DNA from: Streptomycetaceae bacterium | GTDB lineage: Bacteria; Actinomycetota; Actinomycetes; Nanopelagicales; Nanopelagicaceae | DNA length: 32,327 nt | Assembly: GCA_900298985.1 (NCBI GenBank) | Contig: OMHY01000012.1 | Span: 1-32,327 of the forward strand | Direction: 5' to 3' | In this document: positions 8,180 through 17,239 of the stretch, piece after piece | How positions within the stretch are numbered: position 1 is the stretch's first letter | How the letters are laid out: each line of letters starts with the position of its first letter | Notes under the pieces: generated by a model | The model's database searches: none | What the model was told of the DNA's origin: nothing | What the model saw: only the letters and a program-made list of their open reading frames with translations | Program-made: the position numbers and the translations under genes

Positions 8180-8869
8180 ATGACACCGGCAGATTACAAC
8201 TTACCCGGCAAACACCACCCACATTGGCGCTCACCTCATCATGGAGAACAAAGATGGCCAATCACTTTTGTTGTTGCTATCGTAATTATCTTGCAACTAC
8301 TGCTCCCAAAAAGTTTGTCACTTCGAATTCAAATTTATATATGCGCGATTGAATTCATATTGGCTCTTGCTTTATTGATTGCAAATCCAGGGCGTATCTC
8401 TAAACACAGAAAAGAAACTCGCATTTTAGGCTTATCTTTATTATTTGTGATGTCAGCATCAAATATTGCATCAGCAGTTCAATTAGTTCAAAGATTGATA
8501 GATGGAACTATTAAGAGCCCGGTTCAATTGCTTGCATTTGGTGGTTCTATTTGGCTAACTAATGTGGTGGTATTTTCTCTTTGGTATTGGGAATTTGATC
8601 GGCAAGGACCTGGTGCTAGAGCAGAAGGAATTGATCCTTATCCAGATTTCTTATTTCCTCAAATGAGCAATCCAGAGTTTTCAACTAAAGAATGGCGACC
8701 ACATTATTATGATTATTTGTATACCTCTTTTACCAATGCTAGTGCATTTAGCCCTACTGATGTCTTACCATTAAGTAGGTGGGCAAAACTAACTATGATG
8801 GCGCAATCAGCTATATCTTTAATTACAGTTGGTTTAGTAATTGCACGTGCAGTAAATATATTGCACTAG
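8180..8869 (+). CDS. DUF1345-like / pore-loop-like integral membrane protein
   Basis: ORF 8156..8869 (GTG); in-frame ATG at 8180 preferred because TAGGCT lies 7 nt upstream. Multi-TM, C-terminal PHYYDYLYTSFTNASAFSPTDVLPLSRWAKLTMMAQSAISLITVGLVIARAVNIL. Confidence 0.6.
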   Translation: MTPADYNLPGKHHPHWRSPHHGEQRWPITFVVAIVIILQLLLPKSLSLRIQIYICAIEFILALALLIANPGRISKHRKETRILGLSLLFVMSASNIASAVQLVQRLIDGTIKSPVQLLAFGGSIWLTNVVVFSLWYWEFDRQGPGARAEGIDPYPDFLFPQMSNPEFSTKEWRPHYYDYLYTSFTNASAFSPTDVLPLSRWAKLTMMAQSAISLITVGLVIARAVNILH

Positions 8870-8886
8870 AGTTTATTGCATTAGAT

Positions 8887-10227
8887 TTAAAGAGCAGCGA
8901 ATCCAGCTTCTAAAACATCTAATGCATCATTTAATAATTCCTCTGAAATTACCAATGGTGGTAAGAATCTAATCACATTGCCATAAGTACCAGCAGTTAA
9001 AATTAGTACACCATTTTCTTGAGCATATTTCACAACTTTACCCATAGCTTCCCCATTTGGTTCTTTACTGCCAGGTTTTACTAACTCAATTGCCATCATT
9101 GCTCCGCGACCACGCACATCACCAATGATTGGATATTTTGCTTGCATTTGAGTTAAACGAGTTTTCATTATTTCGCCAATTTTCTTAGCTTTACTTACTA
9201 AGTTTTCACTTTCAATGGTTTCAATTGCACCTAAAGCAGCAGCACAAGAAATTGGATTACCACCATAAGTTCCACCTAAACCACCTGCATGAACGCTATC
9301 CATTACCTCTGCGCGTCCAGTGACAGCAGCCAGTGGCAAACCACCTGCAATACCCTTGGCGGTAACAATTAAATCTGGCACTACGTTTTCATCTTCACAT
9401 GCAAATAAATTTCCAGTTCGGGCAAAACCACTTTGGACTTCATCTGCAATAAATAAAATACCTTTGCCCCTTGCATATTCATTAAGTTTAGGTAAAAAGC
9501 CTTTTGGTGGAACAATAAATCCACCTTCACCTTGTATTGGTTCAATTAAAATCGCAGCCACCTTGTGAGATCCAATTTCCTTTTCAATTTTACTAATCAC
9601 CATTTCTATAGCATCTTCAGTTATAGTTGAAGGATTTCCAATCCATCTAAATGGATAAGGCATAGGCATGCGATAAATTTCATTAGCAAAAGGTCCAAAA
9701 CTTTCCTTGTAAGGTACATTTTTTGCAGTTAATGCCATAGTCAAATTAGTACGTCCATGATAAGCATGTTCAAAAACAACTACCGCTGGACGCTTAGTGT
9801 AAGAGCGAGCAATCTTTACCGCATTTTCAACCGCTTCCGCGCCTGAATTTACCAATATAGATTTTTTGTGATGAGTACCAGGAGTTAATTTGGCGAGAGC
9901 TTCACAAACTTCGATGTAACCCATATAAGGTGCAACTGTAAAACAAGTATGTGTCATCTTTTGTACTGCGTTAATTACATTCTCTACAACTTTCGGGGCA
10001 GCATTTCCCACATTGGTAACACCAATTCCAGAACCTAAATCAATAATATGATTGCCATCAACATCAATTAAAATTGCATCACTAGCGCGTTCAATAACAA
10101 CTGGAATTGTTAAACCAAGTCCAGCAGAAGCCGCTGCAGATCTTCTCTTTAAGATTTCAGTGGATTTTGGTCCGGGGATTGTAGTAACTACCTGTCTTTT
10201 TTGAGCGATTACACCAGTTAATGTCAT
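8887..10227 (-). CDS. gabT: 4-aminobutyrate (class III PLP) aminotransferase
   Basis: 446 aa; VNSGAEAVENAVKIAR, FEHAYHGRTNLTMALT, IEPIQGEGGF, ADEVQSGFARTG, VTAKGIAGGLPLAAVTGR, GGTYGGNP. Confidence 0.9.
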   Translation of the reverse strand: MTLTGVIAQKRQVVTTIPGPKSTEILKRRSAAASAGLGLTIPVVIERASDAILIDVDGNHIIDLGSGIGVTNVGNAAPKVVENVINAVQKMTHTCFTVAPYMGYIEVCEALAKLTPGTHHKKSILVNSGAEAVENAVKIARSYTKRPAVVVFEHAYHGRTNLTMALTAKNVPYKESFGPFANEIYRMPMPYPFRWIGNPSTITEDAIEMVISKIEKEIGSHKVAAILIEPIQGEGGFIVPPKGFLPKLNEYARGKGILFIADEVQSGFARTGNLFACEDENVVPDLIVTAKGIAGGLPLAAVTGRAEVMDSVHAGGLGGTYGGNPISCAAALGAIETIESENLVSKAKKIGEIMKTRLTQMQAKYPIIGDVRGRGAMMAIELVKPGSKEPNGEAMGKVVKYAQENGVLILTAGTYGNVIRFLPPLVISEELLNDALDVLEAGFAAL

Positions 10228-10324
10228 ATTCAGAGTCTAGCCCTTGAGAACCCCAGGGGCTAATTTTTCCTTTACCTGTGAACTTCATTTTTCAGTCTAC
10301 CTTCAATGACCTAGAGTTATCCCC

Positions 10325-11758
10325 GTGTCAGATCAATCAAAAGCCCCATTACTTAACGCTTACTTAGAATATTTTGGAAAATTTAATCTTCCATTCACCA
10401 TCCCGGGACACAAACATAAAACTAAATTAATAGATTCAAAATTAGGTCAAGTAGTTGATGTGGATTTGCCTCTTTATGGTGGTTTAGATGAAATAAAACT
10501 TACTAATGGAATATTACTTGAGAGTGAAGGTTTAGCTGCTGAATTTTGGGGAGCAGATTTGGCACGCTTTTCAACTGGGGGTTCAACCCATTGCAATCAA
10601 GCGATTGCTTTAGCGATTGCAACCCCAGGTGGAAAAATTGCGATTTCCCGAACTTCTCATCGCTCTTTATTGAGTGCGATTGTATTAGCTGGGTTAGAGC
10701 CAATCTGGATGAATCCAGAGATAGATCCTAAAACTGGTGTCCCAATCGGCATTGGAATATCGGAAATAGAAAATGCTCTCACTCATAATCCAATTGCAAT
10801 ATTTTTAACTGAACCTGGATATTTAGGCACAATTTCTGATTTACCAAAAATCATTACAGTTGCACATCAGAAAAATGTGCCAGTAATTATTGATGCTGCT
10901 TGGGGTGGCCATTTCGGTTTTAATAAGAAACTTCCCGAGCATGTAATTCAACTTGGCGCTGACGCATTAGTTACTAGTATTCATAAAACACTTCCTGGTT
11001 ACAGTGCCAGCGCACTTTTATTGGTACAGGGCAAATTAATTGATTTAAATAGAGTGAATCAATCTTTTGAAACTACTCATACTACTTCTCCCGCTGGTGC
11101 ACCACTTGCTTCTATAGATGGAGTAAGAGCACTACTAGCAAGATCTGGAGATACCTTGTTGGACAATCTGATTTACAACTGCAATGAATTTAAAAGTCAA
11201 GTAGAAAATGAAATAGGAAGAAAAATCTTTTTATCGGTGGCTGATTTTCCCAAAGATAGATTTGACCCAGTAAAAATAGTTTTAAGTGCAGATTTTCTCG
11301 GTGCAGATGGGGTAGAGATTGAAAAAGATTTAATTGCACAAGGCATCAAAGTTGAAATGGCAGATAAAGACACAATTGTATTTTTAGCCACACTAATTGA
11401 TCAAAAATCAGATTTTGATTTATTAGCAGAAAAATTAATTCCAATTTTGAAATCAAAATTAGGGCCCGCTCGAATCAGCCAAACCTCGATTTCTTGGTCC
11501 GTTAAACCTCAAAGAGTTATTTCCATGCGGGAAGCTTATTTTTCTAAAACTCAATCAGTTAAATATCAAGATGCTATCGGCAAAATAAGCGCTGATTTAA
11601 TTGCACCCTATCCACCGGGAGTGGCAGTTGTAGCTCCGGGTGAAATGCTTACTGAGGAAATAATTTTAGGATTACGTTCCACAAAAGCTTCCGGAGTAAG
11701 AATCGCCTATGCTACTGATTCAACTTTAGAGAGTTTTCGAATAGTTTCGAGCAACTGA
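10325..11758 (+). CDS. Orn/Lys/Arg decarboxylase family PLP protein
   Basis: 477 aa; TIPGHKHK, FSTGGSTHCNQA, IISRTSHRS-type segment, VIIDAAWGGHFGF, SIHKTLPGYSASALL; C-terminal ISMREAYFSKTQSV...PYPPGVAVVAPGE; GTG start. Confidence 0.88.
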   Translation: MSDQSKAPLLNAYLEYFGKFNLPFTIPGHKHKTKLIDSKLGQVVDVDLPLYGGLDEIKLTNGILLESEGLAAEFWGADLARFSTGGSTHCNQAIALAIATPGGKIAISRTSHRSLLSAIVLAGLEPIWMNPEIDPKTGVPIGIGISEIENALTHNPIAIFLTEPGYLGTISDLPKIITVAHQKNVPVIIDAAWGGHFGFNKKLPEHVIQLGADALVTSIHKTLPGYSASALLLVQGKLIDLNRVNQSFETTHTTSPAGAPLASIDGVRALLARSGDTLLDNLIYNCNEFKSQVENEIGRKIFLSVADFPKDRFDPVKIVLSADFLGADGVEIEKDLIAQGIKVEMADKDTIVFLATLIDQKSDFDLLAEKLIPILKSKLGPARISQTSISWSVKPQRVISMREAYFSKTQSVKYQDAIGKISADLIAPYPPGVAVVAPGEMLTEEIILGLRSTKASGVRIAYATDSTLESFRIVSSN

Positions 11759-12754
11759 AAAAAGATAATAAATCATTAATAGCCCAGTAGTAATCGGTAA
11801 TACATACCAACTACTGCCGTGAGTGCCGCGAAGTAGATAAGTCAGTATTAGACCAATAACTACTCCCAAAGCAGATTTCCAATCATCACCTACCAAAAAG
11901 TCATACCAAAACAAAAGAAATTTTTTGGTTAGGATTGCAAAAGAACTTTGCTGTCCAATAATACTTTCTTCAATCACTTCAGATTTAGAAGTTATTCCAG
12001 CTTGCGCAGCCAAAGGCCTTTTTCTAATTCTTTTTAATATTTCTATGAGAATCCGAGAAAACACTACAAAGGTTTCAATCAAATAAATAATTGCAAAATC
12101 TTTCTTTGGCCAATTAACTCCAACTCCTTCTCCACCCCAGAAAATTCCGAAGGAAACTAAACAAATACCAACTGTATATTTTAGAAAGTTTTCAGGAACT
12201 TTGGTCAAAGGTTTAGCGAGTAGCAAACCGAGTGCAACTACTACCAAAATCGCCACCAGCGCAGCTAATGCCGGCATTAAAAGTTGATGGGCTACTGAAC
12301 CTAAAGTTATGACAATGAAAGCAACTTCTAATCCTTCTAGCAAAACCGCTTTAAATGCTAGTGTAAAGCTATACCAATCAGAAACACCAAATCTGTTTTC
12401 TCTGGAAGCGCCTTTAGCTAGAGAAAGCTCCTTATTAAATATTTCAGATTCATCATGTAAATTTTTGTATCCAGCAGATCTTAATATTGATTTTCTTAGC
12501 CATTGCATCCCAAAAATTAGTAACACCGCTCCTATAAAAGTTCTTAGTACATTTATAGGTAGATGAGTTAAGAGTGGGCCAAAGATTAGGATTAAAATTG
12601 TTAATAATAGAAGTCCGGCATAAGTTCCCCGTCGGGCAGATTTCCAATCTCGTGCAGTTCCTGCAGCTAAAATAATAGTTAGCGCTTCAACTGCCTCTAC
12701 TAAAGAGGCAAAGAAAACAGCAATGAGTAAACCGAGGTTTAAGCCGGAATGCAT
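11726..12754 (-). CDS. FTR1-like / COG4280-type integral membrane protein
   Basis: 342 aa multi-TM; paired FASLVEAVEALTIILAAG and KAVLLEGLEVAFIVITLG; GAGGA SD before ATG. Confidence 0.65.
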   Translation of the reverse strand: MHSGLNLGLLIAVFFASLVEAVEALTIILAAGTARDWKSARRGTYAGLLLLTILILIFGPLLTHLPINVLRTFIGAVLLIFGMQWLRKSILRSAGYKNLHDESEIFNKELSLAKGASRENRFGVSDWYSFTLAFKAVLLEGLEVAFIVITLGSVAHQLLMPALAALVAILVVVALGLLLAKPLTKVPENFLKYTVGICLVSFGIFWGGEGVGVNWPKKDFAIIYLIETFVVFSRILIEILKRIRKRPLAAQAGITSKSEVIEESIIGQQSSFAILTKKFLLFWYDFLVGDDWKSALGVVIGLILTYLLRGTHGSSWYVLPITTGLLMIYYLFSVARNYSKTL

Positions 12755-12841
12755 TTTTTCCTCAATTCAAATCTGGGATTGTTAAAATTATCTTAATTGC
12801 AGCCTCTTTATTCTAGTGAACTTTTAGGCTAGTTTTGTCTT

Positions 12842-13843
12842 ATGGAATTTAGAAAACTTGGAAACTCTGGTCTTTATGTATCTGAAATCTCTTATGGGAA
12901 TTGGATTACTCATGGCTCACAGGTGGCTGCCGATACCGCAATCAAATGTGTTCATGCAGCCCTAGATGCAGGTATTACTACTTTTGATACCGCAGATGTG
13001 TATGCTGGAACTAAAGCAGAGGTTGTACTAGGAAAAGCCTTAAAAGGTTTAAGAAGAGAAAGTTATGAACTTTTTACCAAAGTTTATTGGCCAACCGGTC
13101 CAGGTAAAAATGATAGAGGCTTGTCTCGAAAACACATTATGGAGTCAGCCCATGCTTCCCTAAAGAGATTAAACACAGATCATATTGATTTGTATCAAAT
13201 GCATAGATTTGATTATGAGACTCCTTTGGAAGAATCATTGAGAGCATTTGATGATTTAGTCCGTCAAGGCAAAGTTCATTATGTTGGTGTTTCTGAATGG
13301 AGCGCAGATCAAATCGCAAATGGTCTAGAAATTCAAAAGAAAAATAACTATGATCGTTTTATTTCCAACCAACCACAATATTCAATGTTGTGGAGAATAA
13401 TTGAATCAAAAATTATTCCTCTTTCGAAGCAAGAAGGAATTAGCCAAATAGTTTGGTCTCCTATGGCGCAAGGTGTATTAAGTGGAAAATATCTACCAGG
13501 CAAAAAACCTCCCGCCGGCTCACGAGCTACTGATAAAAAAGGTGGCGCAGATATGATCAATAAATGGTTGGATGACAGAATTTTAAGTGCAGTGCAAAAC
13601 TTAAATCCAATTGCAAAAGAATTGAATTTAACTATGGGTCAGTTAGCTTTAGCTTGGTGCTTAACCAATGAGAATGTTGCATCTGTGATTATGGGTGCAT
13701 CAAAACCAAGTCAAGTCAAAGAAAATATTAAAGTAGTTGGAATGAAATTATCTCCCGATACTATGCGCGCAATAGATAATGCAATTGGTTCAGTAGTGGA
13801 ATATGATCCAGCAAAAACCACTTCCCCAAATCCTCGTGCTTAA
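12842..13843 (+). CDS. Aldo/keto reductase (KCNAB/AKR6-like)
   Basis: 333 aa; MEFRKLGNSGLYVSEISYGNW, TFDTADVYAGTKAEVVLGKAL, HIDLYQMHRFD, VWSPMAQGVLSGKY, SVIMGASKPSQVKEN. Confidence 0.92.
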   Translation: MEFRKLGNSGLYVSEISYGNWITHGSQVAADTAIKCVHAALDAGITTFDTADVYAGTKAEVVLGKALKGLRRESYELFTKVYWPTGPGKNDRGLSRKHIMESAHASLKRLNTDHIDLYQMHRFDYETPLEESLRAFDDLVRQGKVHYVGVSEWSADQIANGLEIQKKNNYDRFISNQPQYSMLWRIIESKIIPLSKQEGISQIVWSPMAQGVLSGKYLPGKKPPAGSRATDKKGGADMINKWLDDRILSAVQNLNPIAKELNLTMGQLALAWCLTNENVASVIMGASKPSQVKENIKVVGMKLSPDTMRAIDNAIGSVVEYDPAKTTSPNPRA

Positions 13844-15739
13844 CTAAATATCAGTATTTAAAACTTGGCGTTGATATAGGTCAAAGTAAAGTCCCTTTTG
13901 GGAAACGAGATAGTCATGGCTACCTCGCTCTAATATTTTTCCTTGATCAATTACTAAAATCTCATCTGCGTTAACTATTGTAGAAAGCCGATGGGCGATA
14001 ACTAGACTGGTTCTTCCTGCTAATGCTTGCTTGAGCGCCAGTTGCACTAAAGCTTCATTTTCCGAATCTAGATGGGCAGTTGCTTCATCTAAAATAACTA
14101 TTTCTGGTTTTTTTAGTAACAGCCTAGCTATAGCCAATCTTTGTTTTTCTCCACCTGATAAACGGTGCCCTCTTTCACCCACTACTGTATTTATCCCATT
14201 TGGTAATTGACGAATTAAATTTCCAATTTGAGCACTATCGCAGGCGGCCAAAATTTCTTCATGTGTAACTTGTGGATTAGCGTATTTCAAATTGGCTTCA
14301 ATGGTGTCATGAAATAGATGACTATCTTGAGTTACAACTCCAATAATATTTCTTAGTTTTCTTAAATCTAATTCTCTAATATCAACTCCATTAATTTTTA
14401 TTGACCCAGAATTAACATCATAAAGCCTTGGTAATAAAGCAGAGAGTGTAGATTTTCCGGCACCGGAGGGCCCCACTAACGCCACCATTTGCCCGGGATT
14501 AACAGTAAAAGAAATACCTTTTAATATTTCACCGGTTTCCACTATTTCTTTTCGAGCAACCACCTCTAAGGAAGCTAAGTAAATTTCTGAGGCCTTTGGG
14601 TAAGCAAAGTGAATATTTTCTACCTCTATTTTTGGCATACCTGATGGAATTTCCTTAGAATTTGCTGGAGATTTCACCATTGGTTCTAAATCTAAAACTT
14701 CAAAAACTCTTTCAAAAGATACCAATGCGGTCATTACATCAATTCTGATATTGGAAAGTGCAGTAATAGGTCCATATAGCCTTGCTAGTAAAGAAGTTAT
14801 AGCCACTAATGTACCAACTGAAATAGTTTTGTTTATCGCATAGTGACCACCTAATCCATAGGCCAGTGCGGTTGCGACAGAAGCGACTACACCTAAAGCA
14901 ATCATAAACATCCGGTTTAACAAGGCACTTCTTATTCCAATATTGGCAACTTTTCTTGCTTTCTCTTTAAAATTCAAACTTTCATTCTCAGAATTTCCAT
15001 AAAGTGCAACTAACAATGCACCGGATACATTAAATCTTTCAGTCATAGTCGCTGACATCTCTGCATTTAAATTAAAGGATTCCCGAGTTAACATTTGCAG
15101 TTTTTTGCCAATTACCTTGGCTGGAATCAAAAAGAGTGGTGTCATCAATAGAGAAAATAAGGTAATTTGCCAAGATAAAGCAAACATGGTGATTCCCACC
15201 AAAGTGAGAGTTAAAGCATTGGCAAATAGATTAGAGAGGGTGGAGGTAAAAGCTTGTTGTGCACCCAAAACATCTGAATTCAATCTAGAAATTAAAGCTC
15301 CGGTTTGAGTTCTGGTAAAAAAAGCTATGGATTGTTTTTGGACATGGGAAAATACCTCTGTTCGTAGATCAAATATTAGTCCTTCGCCAATCCTCGAACT
15401 TAAGCTTCTATTAAGTAAGTTAATGCCACCATCAACAAGCGCTAACAAAACTACAATTAAAGCAATTTGAGTCACTAAATCACCGTTGTTTTTTATTACT
15501 CCTTGATCAATTAAGCGCTTGAGTAATAAAGGAGTTGCTACTAAGACTAAAGAATCAATTACCACGGAAAATAAGAATGCTATTAATTGAATTTTATATT
15601 TAGCAGCATATTTTGCAATTCTGGGAAAAGTTCCGGTCTTGATTTTGTTATTCAAAACATTGCGGTCTTTGGCCATGCTACTCATAATTACATGTCTGCC
15701 ACCACTGCTCATACTGGGTCCCAAGTTTGAGAATGACAT
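13844..15739 (-). CDS. ABC transporter, fused permease/ATPase (exporter type)
   Basis: ORF 13844..15889; start more likely at the internal ATG near 15739 (MSFSNLGPSM) because the longer version overlaps the divergent MFS gene. Walker A VGPSGAGKST, signature LSGGEKQRLAIARLLLKKPEIVILDEATAHLD. Confidence 0.9.
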   Translation of the reverse strand: MSFSNLGPSMSSGGRHVIMSSMAKDRNVLNNKIKTGTFPRIAKYAAKYKIQLIAFLFSVVIDSLVLVATPLLLKRLIDQGVIKNNGDLVTQIALIVVLLALVDGGINLLNRSLSSRIGEGLIFDLRTEVFSHVQKQSIAFFTRTQTGALISRLNSDVLGAQQAFTSTLSNLFANALTLTLVGITMFALSWQITLFSLLMTPLFLIPAKVIGKKLQMLTRESFNLNAEMSATMTERFNVSGALLVALYGNSENESLNFKEKARKVANIGIRSALLNRMFMIALGVVASVATALAYGLGGHYAINKTISVGTLVAITSLLARLYGPITALSNIRIDVMTALVSFERVFEVLDLEPMVKSPANSKEIPSGMPKIEVENIHFAYPKASEIYLASLEVVARKEIVETGEILKGISFTVNPGQMVALVGPSGAGKSTLSALLPRLYDVNSGSIKINGVDIRELDLRKLRNIIGVVTQDSHLFHDTIEANLKYANPQVTHEEILAACDSAQIGNLIRQLPNGINTVVGERGHRLSGGEKQRLAIARLLLKKPEIVILDEATAHLDSENEALVQLALKQALAGRTSLVIAHRLSTIVNADEILVIDQGKILERGSHDYLVSQKGLYFDLYQRQVLNTDI

Positions 15740-15832
15740 ATCAGAATTCTTGACGTATCTAGCAAAAGTTGCAAATCTAACTCTGCTATCTAAGGTAAAA
15801 TTAATATTAAAGTTGAAAACTAGTGAAAAAGA

Positions 15833-17041
15833 GTGAATTTGAACCATGAATTTAATCGCAGCTATTTGACTGCTGCCGAGAGAATCCAAATATATTTATT
15901 AATGGCCATTTTTGGATTTGGTATATTTGCCGCAACTCCTCGAGCGAATTCTCTTAAATCTAATTTAAATGTAAATAATCAACTCTATGGTGTTCTAGTC
16001 ACACTTGGCGCAATTGGAGCAAGTTTCGGCTTTATTTACTCTGGCAAAATAGTTCAAAAATTTGGGAGTCAAAAAGTTCTTTTTCTCTCAGCAACTTTAT
16101 TGTATGGATTTTATGCAACAATCCCACACATTCATATTTGGTGGCTATATTTAATAATAAATATTTCTTTGGGTTTTGCTATTTCTGGCTATAACGCAGC
16201 TTCTTTTTCTCTAGTAGTGGCTAGGGAAGTTGAAACTAAACAATACCTAATGGCTCGTTTCCAGGGATCATGGAGCATCGGAGTATTACTAACTTCTTTG
16301 CTTGCCTATTTAATAGCACCTTATATTTCATTTGCTTGTCATGTTGATACCATTGCTGGAATTTCCTGGTTACTCACTATGTTGATTATTTATCGACTCA
16401 AAGAATCTTTTTCCACTGTAGATAAAGATGAAACTTCAAATTTAACTTTTACTCTGCGAGCAATTAAAGAATCTATCAGCTTAGATTATTTGCTAGTTGC
16501 AGGTTTTACCTGTGGTGTCTTTATGGAATTTGTTGCAGGTGATTGGACTACGTTAGTGATGCACCAAGAATTTAAATCGAGTATTACAACTTCAATTGGT
16601 ATTTACTTTCTTTTTGTACTCGCTATGATTATTGGTCGAATGTCTGCACCTTTCTTAATTAATCATAATTCAGAAAAATTTTGGCTATTAATAGCAACTT
16701 TAGTCGGAGGTTCTACCTCTCTAATTGGATTTGAAACTGGTCATTTAATGGTTCACAGTAACCATAATCTGGCTCTCATTTTAGAATCAATCGGATTCTT
16801 CTTTGGAGGTTTGGGTACCTCCATAATCTCTCCCATATTTAGCAATGCAGTAGTACGAAGGTCGCCAGAACATCCAGCACAAGCTATATCAAAGCTTTGG
16901 TTTACCCACTCCGTAATCAATACAATTTTAAGACTTTGTTTTTCAGCAATAGTTGGAATTTCTTCAATCTCCACTTCATTAGTAATTCCAGCAGTATTAC
17001 TAATAGGTAGCAGTTTTTTTGTATCAGTTGCACAAAAATAG
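15833..17041 (+). CDS. MFS transporter
   Basis: 402 aa, about 12 hydrophobic segments; GFGIFAATPRANSLKSNLNV and a repeated two-half architecture. Confidence 0.8.
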   Translation: MNLNHEFNRSYLTAAERIQIYLLMAIFGFGIFAATPRANSLKSNLNVNNQLYGVLVTLGAIGASFGFIYSGKIVQKFGSQKVLFLSATLLYGFYATIPHIHIWWLYLIINISLGFAISGYNAASFSLVVAREVETKQYLMARFQGSWSIGVLLTSLLAYLIAPYISFACHVDTIAGISWLLTMLIIYRLKESFSTVDKDETSNLTFTLRAIKESISLDYLLVAGFTCGVFMEFVAGDWTTLVMHQEFKSSITTSIGIYFLFVLAMIIGRMSAPFLINHNSEKFWLLIATLVGGSTSLIGFETGHLMVHSNHNLALILESIGFFFGGLGTSIISPIFSNAVVRRSPEHPAQAISKLWFTHSVINTILRLCFSAIVGISSISTSLVIPAVLLIGSSFFVSVAQK

Positions 17042-17054
17042 AAGGTGAGTATCT

Positions 17055-17231
17055 ATGTTAGGCGGAATTGATAACCATATCTTTTTTGAAGGGTTAGGTG
17101 GTTTTGCAATATTGCTACTGATTATTGTTCCCTTGCTCAAATGGACTTTTCCCACGTCCCCTTCCAAAAAAGCAGAAAAGCTGGAGCGCAAAAGAATCAA
17201 ACAGGATCTGCGAAGATTAAAAAAACTTTAA
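17055..17231 (+). CDS. Small single-TM protein with basic C-terminal tail (58 aa)
   Basis: ATG at 17055, AAGGTGAG SD-like sequence upstream, TAA at 17229-17231. Translation MLGGIDNHIFFEGLGGFAILLLIIVPLLKWTFPTSPSKKAEKLERKRIKQDLRRLKKL. Absent from the supplied track (below 60 aa). Confidence 0.7.
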   Translation: MLGGIDNHIFFEGLGGFAILLLIIVPLLKWTFPTSPSKKAEKLERKRIKQDLRRLKKL

Positions 17232-17239
17232 AAAGCTTT

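Noticed and set aside
13844-15889. N-terminal extension of the ABC transporter to 15889
   Set aside because: The extension overlaps the divergent MFS start and lacks domain homology; the internal ATG near 15739 is more plausible.
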